A stretch of DNA of 64,000 nucleotides from Gnetum montanum (GCA_015680685.1 MNCI01005370.1:791124-855123); one strand, 5' to 3'. Shown: positions 32,124 to 45,275, counted from the first letter of the stretch. A program made the numbers and translations. Notes: a model not told the origin generated them from the sequence alone.

Positions 32124-35100
32124 AAAACTTGATATCACATTGTTATTCATAACCTCTTGGTGCTTTCTTCTTTCCAAAAAGCATAGTGATCATCGGTTAA
32201 TTTTAAATATTTGATGTGATAGAAACTACATTACTCACATGACAATAACCTCTTATTTATAGAAATGAAGGGATGGATGACGTGATCTCACTATCATGTG
32301 CAATCATTCCTTCTAGAGTTTGATATCATAGAATAAAATTCCAATCCATGGTATTAATTCCTACATCATAATGGCAATAAAAACATAGAAAGTAGCCACA
32401 AAGCATAAGGTAAATGGTTCAAGAAATTAGCAAATTATAAAGAAAGGAAAAATACGAAGAAATGGAAAATGTATTAAAAATTAATGAATTTTGAAGAAAT
32501 AGGAAACCATTAAAAATAGAAAAATGATAAAAAATTATAAAACAAAAGAAAAGTACCACATATTTAAGATGGGGCATCCTTCCCACAACTAAGCTCATGG
32601 ATGAGCATTTGGAAAATGAACCACATATTCCTTGGGTCATACATCATAGTTTTTTTAATTTATGATTTTAATTATTTATGTTTTTGCTTGTTATCCCATT
32701 TCACATTGATGATAATCAACTTTTGATCACTTGAAGATACATATCTTATTGGACTAAAAGTTATTTCTAGTTATTTCTTTTTAATTTTCTAATTTATTTT
32801 TTAGGTTTCCTTATTCATCATTTTCTTCTTGTGTATGATTTGGGTGAAGGATGTATTTTGTATGTTCTTTGCACAATTTATTTTTATAGGGTAAGACCTG
32901 ATAAGTGGGTTGGATGTTTTCATGCATGTTTTGAATAGTTTAACATTTTCATTTCTTAGTCAGTGGATGTCTTTTGATTTAGTGGTTACCATGTAGGTAC
33001 AGTTTTGCATGCACACTTATTTTTCAAGTTTTTTGTGGGTTGGTATGAGACTTTTGTTAATGCTTTGAACTTTTTACACACAACTGCACCTTTCATCATC
33101 ATCAATAATGCATATAATTTTCTATCTCTTTACAATCTCATGTTTAATCTCCAAGGATAGGTCTTAGATTCCCAATTTAGCATCAATGGTGCTAAGCGAA
33201 GGTTTCCCCATGATGATTGAAAATTCACCCTTGCTATTCTTCACATTGATCATAAGGAAATTTGCTAAATACAACTATCCATCAATGGTGATCACCACAT
33301 CATCAATCCTTTTGGAAGCGAATAGTGATGGATTGATCTGCAAGCTCCAACTTGATATTCCAGTTCTTAAGTGGCAGTAGGTTTCAAGCTTTATATATTT
33401 CTTGTAAGATTATATTCACACTTAAACTTGAGTTCAATAGAGCTTTGCATGATATGTTTCCAGCACCTACAAATAGATCAAGGGACTCCATGGTTTTTCC
33501 TATTTTTAAAAAGAGATCTTGCCTTAATGAAATCACTCACTACATGAGTGAGAAAGATAGTTTTCATGTTTTATTCTATAGTGGCAATGGTTATTAACTC
33601 TTACATAGGATTATGAGACATTCTTGTTATGAAGAACTAGTTTTGATAAGCTAGTTGGTCTATTAGTTTCATTTATAGGCATGGAAACTATCTTTGAGAA
33701 AGAACATTTCTAAGGCTTGTGCTTAGATCTAATAACATTGTCTTCCACCAATATGTTAACAACACAAGTGATGTCCTTCTATTGAGGTTGTTATGGTTAT
33801 TCTCCTTCCATTGTTGGGCTTGGTAGATTTGGAAGAAAAATATGAGTGCTAAGGAGGATATGAAGGATGCTGAGAAGTTCAAAATGATCATTTCACATGA
33901 GGTGTTGTAAATTAATGATATTCATGAGAATAGTAGTAGTAAGTAGAGGCATATGCATTAGAACCACTAGGAGAAACACGTTGTTGGATGTAGGATCCCT
34001 AAGGGTTTGGTTGGTGATATGAGTACTACTACCTTAGTGGTAGCATTCCTCATGACTATGGGTTTTGCCATTAGTATTGATAATAGTATTGAAGTTGAGG
34101 AGGAGCCCCATTCAGATAGTACTATTGATTGTAGGATTGTTAGTAATTGTCTTGTGAATAAGGCAATCTCATGAATTTTTACTTTTTCATGAACTTAGGG
34201 TTCAAATCATAAGTCCCAAACTTTTATAGATGTAATGTAACTAGGTAACAACCTTTTAGATGTTCATATCAACAAATGTCACATCCACCATCCTCCTCTA
34301 AATATAAGCCTGCAACCTTTTCTTCTACTACAAATTCCCTTTTTATTAATTAGTGTTCCTACTTATTTTCTTGTTCTTTTTCTTCGTATTATCGTGGTCT
34401 TTTAATGTTACTTGCTCTACCCTTTCCTTCATGATTTTTAAGGGAGTTACAAATTTTTCATTCATTAAGTTTAACATCTTATCTACCATTAATGAAACCT
34501 TAATGATGGAACTTTTCATTGAAACTATTTTGCATAAAATAATCCTTTCAATGGATACCTCTTCTTTTATTCACAAATACATGCCTTCTTCTTGTAAAGA
34601 AATGAGTCTTGGGTATACTCCTCTATGCTCTCTTTTTTATGTATCTCTCCTTCTTCATTTTCCACCTAGTTAATCAACCTTCATATCTAATGAGCTCTAA
34701 GTTCTAATAGTCTTCCTTTTGCATAAATCCCAAGGACATCCCTTGTTTTATTTCAAAATCCATTTATGATGTGAAGAAGCTACTCTTTCTAAAATCCATT
34801 TCCTAGGCACTTGTGCAATAGATAATAGTATTTGTCAAGGATTGCACCAAAGGATTCATGATTCTCTTATTCCCATTATTGGATAATTTTCTTAGATTGG
34901 ACACTCTACAATAGGCCTCATACTTCTCATTAAAGATCTTAAGTATTATGGACCATTAGTGGATTGAGTTAAGTTCCAATGATCTATGCTAATTTTTAGC
35001 TTTCTTGATTAATGTCTTGGAAAAGAGCTTAAGCTTTTATCATTTACTTTCAATATTTTGCAAGGTGCAGACCTCATGGAATGCTTGTAGATGATGTTGA

Positions 35101-36190
35101 TGAATGTTGAGTAGTACAAAAGATGCATGAATAACAAATTAGAGTGTTAGAAATGTCAATGCTTAGATAGATGTTGAATGTTACTAGAAGAGAGAAATTG
35201 CATAATACAGACATTAGAGAAAGACTTAAAGTGGCTTCTAGTTTAGATAAGTTATAGGAATGACATCTTCAATGGTTTTAATGTGCATAACAAAAAATCA
35301 TATAACAAGTCTATAAAAAAAGTTTGCTACATCATTATTTTTGAAAATCCACTAAAAGAAAGACAAAAAAAATCCATGGGAAAAAAATAATTGAAGATGA
35401 CTTGGAAAAACTACAAATAAACAAAGATAAAACTTTTAATAAAGGCAAATAGCAACAAGAAAAAAAACTCATGTAGTGAGCTTTATTTTATTGGGATACT
35501 AGGATGATGATGATTCATGTTAAGTCATTTCATGTAGCTTTCCCTTTGATGCTTAAGGGATATTCTTATTATCTCATTAATTTGAATCATACCTTTATTA
35601 GCCAACAAGGGTTCCTCATCATTGTACATCTCATAGTTATAATATTTATCTCTATTGACTTGATCATGACAGTCTCATCGATGCTTTCTTTGTTGCTTTC
35701 TTTCCTATCTTTGATCTTTATTTCTATCTTCATCTCAATCCTTGTAAGGAGGTATGCCATGGTTTCATCTATCGCGATTATCTAGATTTCTCTGTTAATG
35801 ATATTTGGCTTGATTCCTTTGTTGAAACTTCATCTTTGTGCCTACATTCATCTTCATTAAAATTAGATGATAAATATGAAGATGAAGATGAAGGGAAGGA
35901 TATACTATGAAAATCATCATGAATTCTCTATCTACCCCTATGGTCTCTTGATTTATCTTGTCTAAGTGTGTTGGAGATCCTAGGTCTTGAGGCCCTTTTT
36001 ATTCTATGACTTGTTTCATCTCCTCTAGGATTGTTTGCTAAAGTTGAACATAACCTTTGATGTGTGGAATCTTTAGTGAGTAAGATATGAGAACAAGATG
36101 TAAATTGATGATGACTGATCCTCCCAGACTGATATTCTATGTCCTCCTTCTTAGAATGTGATGTTAGAGGGATTGCATCCATGCCTTTAT
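32124..36190 (-). pseudogene. gag, protease and tail remnants of element E
   Basis: The minus-strand protease part at about 33480-33150 includes NFLMINVKNSKGEFSIIMGK, STIDAKLG and DLSLEI, homologous to the protease C-terminal half of G and D. The active-site segment near 33440 is not readable. A zinc-knuckle-like GGCDIC*YEH lies near 34285, the Pro/Gln-rich segment near 34170-33980, and capsid homology from about 35080 to 34760. The N-terminal Ser/Arg/Asp-rich part extends to 36182. Many stops and shifts. Open frames in plus orientation at 34353-34673 and 35504-35785 are antisense shadows. Confidence 0.6.
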
Positions 36191-37589
36191 TACATTCATG
36201 TTAGCAATTTGATTTTTTAAATACCATGGATCAACCATGAGTCTTGGTAATTATCTACAAGTACACCATAAGTAGTGGTGAATTTATCTTCCTGTATCTA
36301 CTAAACCATGAGGTAAGGATAGGTCATAGTTACAATTTTGAATCGACTAAAAGGTAATCATAAGTTAACCATGGATCATGGTTGAGTCATGATGTTGTAC
36401 CATGAGTGACCCATGAGTCATGGTATGTGCAGGTTCTGAAGATTGGAATACCATAAAGTCATGAGGAACTCATGGTTTAAAAAACTTGCAATGCCATGAC
36501 TTAACTATAAGTCATAGTGAAACTAAAAGTTACAAAAATCTTGAGATTTTGATGTTGGATTTGAATGAAACTTGGTTTGTTGGAGTTGCCTTGAACTGGT
36601 GAATAATCTAGGATGATGAATTAGAATGAATGAAATGAATTTTATGGAAAAATTAATAGATTCTGCTTTTATGACTGTTGAACTTTCATATTTACTACGA
36701 GATTGGATCTGTGATAAAAATAATGAAAACATTACGTTTTGTGATACCTAGATCATTAAGTCTAAGGAAAGTAGAAATACTTTGATGACTATTATAATTA
36801 AAGAATATATTAAAATTGTAACACACCCTAAATGCTATAATAGCCATGGTATTAATCATATACATTATACTTGAATAGTCAAAAGTATGAATAGAGACAA
36901 ATAACATTATACAATATATCTCAATTATTTATTATTATATATTATGTGTGCATGAACAAACTAGAATCAACATATATATAGGTTAGGAGGAATAGTCATG
37001 TCAATAGAACAAATAGACACAATGAATAATTAAAATTAATTAAAATATATAAATAATGGAATTACTTAGAACAAACTTTAACTAACAAGTACCAACACCT
37101 TGATGGTTTACCTCAAACATACATGGCGTTACAAAATATAGATCTTGTTTAACATGTTGAGCTTGATAAACTATGTTAAATCGTTAACATGAACCCTCAA
37201 GCTTAACATGAAAAACTGTAATGTTTTCATACTATCTAAAAGAAATCCATGACAATTATAAGTTAATTGATAAAAAAAATATCACAACCAATTGTTGTAG
37301 AGTAACACTCTAAACTATAATTTTTTTTTCATATAATGCATTTTATAGTGAGCACCATATGACCAAGAAAATCACAAGTTATATATCCATTTAGTATAGC
37401 TATTATCTTTTTTAAAATATGTTATAACATAATTAAATACTTAACCATAGAAAAGAAAATACATGCTTGTCATGGTAAATTAAAATTAAATAACTTCACC
37501 ATCTAACACAATAGGTATAAATGATCAAATACAAATAAGAAATTATAATAACATGAATCATTAATCAACAAATGAGCCTATATCTACAT
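36191..37589. other. AT-rich spacer with CATGAGTCATGGT-like words, no gene seen
   Basis: At 36225-36530 words such as CCATGAGTCATGG, TCATGGTT and ACCATGAG are enriched in both orientations. The rest is AT-rich without recognisable repeats or genes. The LTR expected upstream of the gag of element E was not found. Confidence 0.4.
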
Positions 37590-38320
37590 TCATCAGATTA
37601 TCAAATATGTTTGATGATGATGCAATGTTTGATTTTGAAGTAGAGTCTTTCACCTTAAACTCTTTAGAAGCTATAGGAGGTTTAGAAGATAATGGTAAAA
37701 GATCTTCAATGCTGATTCTTTTAATTTTGGATTAGCATAGTCCTTTTATATCTCAAGTTTCACTTCATTATATGTTGTCAGAATTGATAATGGTAGCATG
37801 GTCTTGATAGATAGCTCAAAACCTTTCTTAAAAGTGAATGTTAATAGCTCCTTATTGTAAGAAACTAAATAATCATTTACTACTTGTTCTTGTAGGCTTC
37901 CTACAATGGCTTCCAACTTCTTTTGTTCTTTACTGAAGATTTCTGATGGCTCATTTTTCTACTTGATTAGATCTTTTATCAGATTTTTCATTGAATCAAG
38001 CTCTTCTGAAAATTTAGAGACTTTATTTTTCATTATTAATTTATCTTCCTTTGATTCCATAGTTTTCACTATCAATTCTTCTAATTTATTTACAACCTCC
38101 ATCTCTGTGTTGGAACTAATAATGCTTCTTAATTACTTTAGTGCTAATAATTCTTACAATTGTCCCATTGTAAATTTTAGCACACCTTCAACCTCTCCGT
38201 TATATTTTATAAAAGTTTTCACATATTTTTCTTCTTCTTGATAGAAAACTATCAAATCCTTGTTTAATGCCTAAGTTTTCACCAATGTAGCATCAAATAC
38301 TTATTTATTACTGGTTTCGG
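37590..38320 (-). pseudogene. Coiled-coil protein remnant of unknown origin
   Basis: One minus-strand frame reads for more than 200 codons with only about four stops: it is rich in Glu, Lys, Leu and Ile with heptad-like spacing (for example KLEELIVKTMESKEDKL) and ends in a segment with VVNDYLVSYNKELLTFTFKK then GFEL. I cannot assign a family. It could be the C-terminal coiled coil of another ORF2-like or gag-like protein. It directly abuts the start of element H, on the opposite strand. Confidence 0.4.
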
Positions 38321-38329
38321 CAAGAATGG

Positions 38330-39770
38330 ATCTTGTGATCATGGGGGATCCAAAGATAGGACTCATGGTAGGAATAAGGACAAGTATCAAGGGATGGCAA
38401 GCATCATGATGCTAGTCCTCCTTCCTCTTCACCTTCGTCATCCTCTTCTTCCTCATCTAGCTCCAATCGAAGCCACAAAGGATATGACCATGATGGAGAT
38501 GACTAGTGGGATGGAGATGATCTTGATCATAAGGCCTACCAGACTAGTCGAGATTAGGGGCATGGGCATTCAAGGAAGGCCTACCACCATGAGAGAAGAG
38601 ATAGCAAACGACTTCATAGGCAGCATGGCCATCATATAGGCCATGACTATGATGAGCCTTTACTTGCAATGAAAAACATGTTGAACATAATAGAGGCGGT
38701 GAGAATTCCAACCAAGCATGTGAAAGATAGCCAAATTAAGTGGTTAAATATGAAAAATATTTCTAAGTTCAAGGAGGAATACAATTTAGATCTACAGAAC
38801 CATCCACAAGCCTTTCATGATGCTTGTGCCTTGCAAAACATAAAGAATGAATGACAAAAACTGAAGTTGTTCTCTAGAAGACTCATAAAAGAAGCTGAAA
38901 GTTGGTACCAGTCTTTAGAGCCAAAATCAATTTGTAGATGAAGTACAATGCTTGAGCTCTTTAATAACAAGTATCAAATGTACTTCCAAGTGTCCAACTT
39001 GAGAAAGCAGATCCAACGTTGATGACAAGAAACACATGAACCCTTGGATGCAACCATGGACAGGTACTATTCTCTTTTTCACCAATTTCCTAGTCATGGT
39101 TATTCTCAAAAGAAGTAGCTTCACCATATCATAGATGGGCTCTAATCAAAAATGCAGAAAATTCTTGGGGTTTATAACCAAGGGAGATGATTAGAACTTT
39201 GAGTCCATTAGATTCAAAGGCCTATTAAGTAGGTTGCTAAAGAAAAAGGAGAGCTAAGAAAGAGAGAAACTATAGAGAAGTACAATCAGGACCGTTCCAT
39301 CAAAAAAAGGAAAGTCTAGTTTTGTGACATTCAGGAGGAGTCACCACTTGATGACGTGATGCAATGAAAGACCTTGCTAATCTAGAAGTTTGTTTTAAAA
39401 ATTTTGACTAAGATAGACAAAATGTGGAACACTTTGGATGAAAAGTTCCAAACTACTTTGAAAATAGTAGAGGCATCCAAAGTGCAAAGTAGTGATCATG
39501 ATCATAGGAGAAGGAAGGAAGTTGAACATGCCCACTAAAGAGGTAAGTAAAAAACTACTACCATAAAGAAGGTTTTGGAATTTGAATCAAATGATGATGA
39601 TAGATGTGACATCTATCAATATGAACATTCTAAGGGATGTTGCCTTATTATGTCACACTTGCAGAAATCTAGGGTGTATTCTTTAAATCTCAAATTAACT
39701 AGAAGGCAAGTGCCCAAAAGATTACCTAATCCTCAAGGCAATCCATGGCAGTTCCACCAACAATAAGTCT
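38330..39770 (+). pseudogene. gag of element H
   Basis: Starts with a Ser-rich and His/Asp-rich N-terminal tail, then a conserved capsid-like region at about 38690-39130 (MKNISKFKEEYNLDLQNHPQ, AFHDACALQNIKNE, then YYSLFHQFPSHGYSQ). A charged linker follows, then a zinc-knuckle-like CDIYQYEHSKGCC near 39606-39645, in which the second Cys is replaced by Tyr, and LPNPQGNPWQFHQQ near 39724-39766. The N-terminal end is cut. Several stops occur, some at positions where G or D has Gln or Trp. Confidence 0.75.
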
Positions 39771-40339
39771 ATTATCCAAGTGGAGCTTCACCACAATTGT
39801 TTGAGTAGTATCATTAGTCGTAGCACCCACAGTCATGGGGGATGCCACCACCAAGGTAGTAATACCCTTACAAACAACCTAATCCATATGGATACTATGT
39901 TGAATAGCCCATTTCTCTACGTGACTCTTTTCGTTATGCCTCATTCTAACATCACTACTACCCTCCTGAGTATTATAGAGCTCATTCTCCATCTCCAAGA
40001 GGGGAATCCCTATATCCTTATCACCTTCCTCATCCTTTTGTACATGTCCCTCCACCCTCAATCCAATTATCACATGCTCCATCAATGCAAGGTAAGATTC
40101 CAACCCATCCATAGCAACAAAACGGTACCAAGGCTATTAACTTATAGTCAACTCCTCAACTGAGTGGTTGGAAACTAGATCCAAAAAAAGACCATTCTTC
40201 CAAACTAGTAGTTCTACAAAGCCCTCACAAGCTCATGAGACTAATAACCTTGCTTCTCCCTTATCCTCTACATGCAATCTACTCGAGTCCCCTTCAAACC
40301 AAACACCTTCTAAAGTGCATACGATCATGCTAACCCATG

Positions 40340-40830
40340 CAATAACTGATTTGATAAAGGTTGGCCACCTTCCTAGGAAAAGATATGATCCTATAAGTCC
40401 CTTAATCTATTTACAAATTGTTGGGAATGAGCCTTGCAAACCTCTTTTGTATTCAGGTTTTGGTGTTAATCTAATTTCTTATAAGATGTACAAAGCTTAG
40501 AACCTTCATCCACTCAAGAAGAGTAACATTTGTTTTGAGTTGGTAGGCCAATTTATCACTATTCCCTTAGGACTGGTGAAGGACATTATGACTACAATCT
40601 ATGGATGGTCCTATCCTACTGACTTCCTAGTGATCCTTATTGATGATTGCAAGGGGGACTTTCTAATCATTATGGGAATGGCTTGGCTAAGTACCATTGA
40701 TGCATAGCTGGGCATTAGAGACTTTTTCTTGGAGATTTCCAAGAAAAATGTATTTGGAAAGATCAATAAGAAGAGTGTTCCATGCATCACATATAGTGAT
40801 ATAGGGTGCAACTATGTGTCAAAAATATGA
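40340..40830 (+). pseudogene. Protease of element H
   Basis: The frame has IKVGHLPRKRYDPISPLIYL, then PLLYSGFGVNLIS, where the catalytic Asp of D-S-G is replaced by Tyr. It continues with YPTDFLVILIDDCKGDF and MAWLSTIDA. It aligns with the protease of G at 63270-63700. The active-site loss alone would inactivate it. Confidence 0.75.
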
Positions 40831-41079
40831 GCTATAAAAAGTATATCAATCACAACATATAAATAGTGTGTAGATGAGATAGAGATTCAAAGATGCCTAT
40901 ACACAATAGCCACAAAACAAGAGGGCACCCAATGGCTAATAAATGATCCTGAAAGTAACAAACTTTCCATGGAACCAAATAAGTGCCATATGAGTGCTTA
41001 TGTTAAAGGCATGGATGAATTGGAGTGAGTTCATCACCAACTCTTCGATGATGAAACTGATGACACTTATTGAGGAGAG

Positions 41080-41960
41080 TTGGAAATCCCTAAAAGTTTC
41101 AAATAGAAGCCCTTAGGGTTGAAAAATCTACCTACTGGCATGGAGTATGCTTTTCTAAACAATGGAAAGTTGATGATAGTTAATGCCAACCTTACTTCTG
41201 AATAGAAAGAAAAGCTACTGAAGGTGGTTAACAAATGGCCAACAACCTTTTCTTTGTCATATCCTAAACTCACTGGGATTAATCCTAGGATATGCCAGCA
41301 TTGCATCTATACTATTCCTTCCATCAAGCTAAAGAGGTAGTTGCAGTGACGGTTGAATCCCAAATTGCAGCAGATCATCGAGGAGATTGAACAACTCCTC
41401 AAGATGATGTTCATCTATCACATTATGGATAGTGAGTGGGTTAGCCCACTTGTGATTATGCCAAAGAAAGATGGTAAGTGAAGGGTTGATATTGACTTCA
41501 AGCTATTGAACATGGTGACCTACAAAGATCAATTCTCATTGTCATTTGTGGAACAGGTGTTGAACATTATCTTTGGGCATCATTTTTACAACTTTCTAGG
41601 AGGTTATAATGGCTATAACTACATTAGATTGCATCGGAGGATCAGGCCAAAACTACATTCACAATTCCCTAGGAGACTTTGCATACAAAAAGATGACTTT
41701 TGGTTTGTGCAATGCCCATGCAACCTTCCAATGCCTTGTCCTTAGCATTTCTCAACAACAAATTAGTAGTGGGATGGAAGTCTTCATGGATGACTTCTCC
41801 ACCTATGATGCTACCTTTGAGCAAGGCCTAGACTACCTTGTGCAAGTATTGAAAAGGTGTATGGACACTAATCTTTGGCTCAATTGGCAAAAGAGCCATT
41901 TGATGGTCTAGGAGGGCATTATGTTGGGGCACAAAATCTCACAAGCAGGGATTGAGATGG
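41080..41960 (+). pseudogene. Reverse transcriptase of element H
   Basis: Shows WVSPLVIMPKKDGK near 41438-41480, KKMTFGLCNAHATFQ near 41690-41736, the catalytic box VFMDDFS at 41780-41800, and NWQKSHLMV with LGHKISQAGIEMD near 41884-41960. FMDD and the GHKIS..GIE(V/M)D string are typical of Athila/Tat elements. A frameshift near 41605 and several stops break it. The enzyme copies element RNA into DNA. Confidence 0.82.
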
Positions 41961-42560
41961 ACATTAAAAAGATTAAGGTCATCCAAGGAATTACCTATTA
42001 GTTAGAAACTGTTAAAGATGTCTAGTTATTCCTTGGCCACACTGGTTGCTATCGACAATTCATAGGGAGTTTCTCTAAGATCACTAAACTATTGGTAGAA
42101 CTTACAAAGAAAGATGCTTCATTTATATGGACTAAGGAATATGAAAAGGCATTCCAGCAACTCAAAGAAAAGCTTATAGAAACTCCAATTCCATGAGCAT
42201 CTGATTTGGTCCTAACCATTTCACATCATGATGGACACATCAAACTATGCCTTGGAAACCATGCTCATGTAGTTGGATGATCAAAAACATCCATACCACA
42301 TCCACTAGGCAAGCTAAAGAATTGTGGATGCACAACTAAATTACACCACAATAGAGAAAGATCTGATGGCGGTGGTGTATGCCTTGGAGAAATTTAGGCA
42401 CTATGTGCTTGAATATAAGATGTTTGTTTATACATATCACAATGTAATTTACTTCCTAATGAACAAAGCAATAGTGAGACCTTGTGTCATACAGTGGCTT
42501 GTGATCTTATAGGAGTTCGATCTCATGATGGTAGAGTGAAAGGGAACTAAGAATGTGGTT
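41961..42560 (+). pseudogene. RT connection and RNase H of element H
   Basis: FLGHTGCYRQFIGSFSKITK near 42030-42090 is the typical RT-RNase H connection. FIWTKEYEKAFQQLKEKLIE follows. The RNase H segment has TTIEKDLMAVVYALEKFRHY near 42341-42400 and FVYTYHNVIYFLMNK, where the usual D of YTDH is replaced by Y. Two shifts separate the parts. Confidence 0.75.
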
Positions 42561-42689
42561 TTCAAATAGTTTCCTCAGTTACGATGGGACAACAAAGAGG
42601 AGGAGAGCCTACTTTCTAATTAGTTCCCTAATGAACTCCTCTTTTCCAGTGTGATAAATGAACAAGAACCCACTGAACCTAAGTGGTAC

Positions 42690-43390
42690 AATGGCATCCT
42701 AACTTATATTCCCACATAGAAGATGCCATAAGAGTTGGGCCACAAGAAGAAACAACAATTTCTTCATCAAGCCAAATGCTTCATGAAGATTAACGAACAC
42801 CTTTACAAGGTGTGTGTTGATGCTTTCGTTTGTTGGTGTGTTCTTGATGCTGACAAACTGAACATTTTCTAGGATGCTCATGAGGGCCCTTGTGGGAACC
42901 ACTATGTTGGGAAATGCATGGCCATTAAGATCTTGATGGCAGGGTATTATTGGCCAACACTCTTCAAGGATGCTCACCACTTCATCCACTCTTGTGATCA
43001 TTGTTAATGCAATGGTGGGATGACCACTCAAATGGAGGATCCTCAATAGTGGATTCAACCACTGAAGCCCTACAACATCTAAGACATAGACTTCATGGGC
43101 CCCATCACATCCATGTCAAATGAAAAGGCATAGATTATAGTAGTTATTGAATATTGTATGAAATTGGTAGAAGTAGCAACCATCACTGATTGTACATCTT
43201 CCACTGCTACTTGGTTTGTACAATAGAATGTTGTAAATAGGTTTGGAGTGCCAAGTGCACTAATTTTTAACAATGATACTCATTTTACAAGCACCACATT
43301 TTGAAAGCTCATGCAATGCTTGGGGTAGAACATAAATTAACAACACCCTATCACCCCCAAGCCAATAGTCAAGCTAAGGTTAGTAGTTAT
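42690..43390 (+). pseudogene. Integrase of element H, C-terminally truncated
   Basis: The zinc-binding part has DAHEGPCGNHYVGK and IHSCDHC, matching the H-H-C-C layout. The catalytic core has DIDFMGPI near 43087-43110, FNNDTHFTS near 43268-43294 and TTPYHPQANSQAKV near 43340-43381, where the third acidic residue would be expected. Sequence beyond about 43390 is unrelated. Confidence 0.78.
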
Positions 43391-44924
43391 GTTTATATGA
43401 AACATATAAAACATAAGAATTTAAAATTGACATGTAGCTAAAATCACACCACCTATATGTACATAAATATCCAAAACCATGTTGCCATTTTGTAACATGC
43501 AACAACAAAGACAATGCATGGTGTTTGTGACTAATATAACCAAATGAAAATAGATATAATAATAATCAAAGAACTAGAGAGAGAGATCCATGCCATCAAC
43601 ATTATTGCCAGAATTATTACCAACTTTAGTACTATCAATACTAGAGAGACCTATAATTTAATTAAAAGTTTGAATAATATGTTGCAAATTCAAGGTTTAG
43701 ATTGTGATTTCTTTATTTTTTATTAGAATGATAACATCATGTTTTTCCATTTAACAACACATAGTGAGGGACGTGAATAATTTTACTTGGCCTAGATTTA
43801 ATTAGTTATAAGAGTTTAATTACTCTTTGTAACTATTCATAAATCATTAATATCTTAAAAGGTTAATAACTTTTACAAGAATTAATTAAAATGAAAGAAA
43901 GCTTTATTTCATCTAAAGACCCATAGGATCTATTGGACAAATATTATATTTTCATGAAAAATAAAGATAAACTCTACAAATGGATCAAGCATCAATATGG
44001 GTATCTAAAATAAATTATATAGTCTTTTTGTTGTAACATTATAACATTGTCTCAAATGGATAGTCATAGTCCAAAATAGGTACACCAAAGATATATAGTC
44101 CAATTAGAACTTTATAATTCAACATCACCTATGAGAATTGAACCTATGACTTAGAGCATTCAAATCAAGATTTATTAATTCAAATTTGTCACTTTTGTTT
44201 TGATATTAATGATCCAATATGTCCTTTGTCACTTCTCCTTAAACTAGTTGTTTTTATTGTAGTTGTTATATCTTTAATTTTTTCCTCTTTCTTTTAGTTT
44301 TCTTATAATTAGTCATTTTTTCTTAAACCAACCATTAACTAATACATCTTAACTTGTCCTTAATTGCAATGCTATCTATTCTTATTCTTTATCTAACTCT
44401 TGAGAAATCAATTACAATTGATGATGAATTTTTATGATTTAAAACATCTTGCAAAGAAGAAATATGCAAGCTATGGATGGTTCAATAATAGGAAAATTTC
44501 TTTCATTCATTGCTTGCATGAATGTCCTCTTACTATAAACACAATTGATAAGATTATTACTTTGTATGATAGAGGTTGTGAGATCAAGCTATACTTCAGA
44601 CATTGTGATATTATTACTTATGTTCTACTTACATTTTACTAAAGTATTGTGTTGGCTATGAGTCAAGGAAGTGTTACTAACAGAGTTAGATCGTGCACCT
44701 TGTGTCTTTGGCTTACAAGTTTAATTTTATGGGGCATGCTAAGACACATACCACCTAGGGACATGGTAAAAATAGGCATTCAAAAACATGGCATAGATAG
44801 GTAGATAGCTGAATAATAATAAATTTGTCATGTTTCCATTCCTAAATGGTGTTGTTTTATGATAAATAATATAATTATTATAATAAAATCTTAATGAAAA
44901 GATACATTGTAATTACAAGCATGC
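43391..44924. other. AT-rich spacer with a truncated SINE copy
   Basis: At 44075-44175 (-) a truncated SINE-like copy keeps Box B (GTCATAGGTTCAATTCTC on the minus strand) and tail words (ATCTTTGGTGTA) but not Box A. An 80-codon frame at 44400-44642 (+) has no recognised domain. No gene is supported. Confidence 0.5.
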
Positions 44925-45275
44925 CTCTTGAAGGAATCTTTAGAGATTTGGCTTGAAGTATTAGTACTAGAAACTTAGAAGTCATGCTAACATGGAGTAG
45001 GATAAGAAGGAGCTAGGCATCCCTTTTCACAATGCTCAAGCCTAATTGTGGTGGCAATGTTGAATTTCCTATAAAAGATAAGTGTCAAAGGAAAACAATC
45101 CTAGGAATCCTTAGAGCATGACCCAGATACACTCTTTTCATTTCTTAATTTTCCTATTTAAAAAGTTTCTTTCTATTTTTTCTTCTACATTTTCTTTGTG
45201 TTATATGCATAATATTGAATATAAGGTATATTTGATGGGAGTTTTTGCATCTAGGAATGGGATGTCTCAAAATCA
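44925..45275 (+). repeat. Dispersed repeat, copy 2 of 2
   Basis: Resembles 6225-6665 in the same orientation, with shared landmarks TTAGAGCATGACCCAGATACAC and GGAATGGGATGTC. Class unknown. Confidence 0.5.

Larger units (their letters stand above)
27310..36190 (-). mobile_element. Element E: gag-protease-spacer-ORF2 fragment, interrupted by solo LTR F
   Basis: On the minus strand the order is gag (36190 to about 33620), protease (about 33560-33150), tail and spacer (32900-29310), then the C-terminal half of ORF2 (29290-27440). Solo LTR F is inserted at 31313-32118. No LTR of E itself was found at either end, so the copy is truncated. Content and order match D, in the opposite direction. Confidence 0.72.
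38330..43390 (+). mobile_element. Element H: Athila-like gag-pol copy, truncated and broken
   Basis: The order is gag (38330-39770), protease (40340-40830), reverse transcriptase (about 41080-41960), RNase H (about 42090-42560) and integrase (about 42690-43390). It is the only copy in the window with all these parts. Neither LTR is attached: the left end abuts the coiled-coil remnant and the right end stops inside the integrase core at about 43390. All domains contain stops or shifts, so it is inactive. The gag and protease closely resemble those of G, so H represents the kind of element that could supply missing enzymes. Confidence 0.8.

Noticed and set aside
34353-35785. Plus-strand open frames of 93-106 codons rich in Leu, Phe and Ser
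   Set aside because: Antisense to the minus-strand gag of element E. They look hydrophobic only because the opposite strand is Lys/Glu-rich.
39780-40163. 127-codon plus-strand frame inside element H
   Set aside because: It is a frame-shifted reading of the Pro/Gln/Tyr-rich gag tail, equivalent to 62700-63000 in G, not a separate gene.
44400-44642. 80-codon frame with Cys/His/Tyr residues
   Set aside because: No zinc-binding spacing or known domain; isolated in AT-rich spacer.
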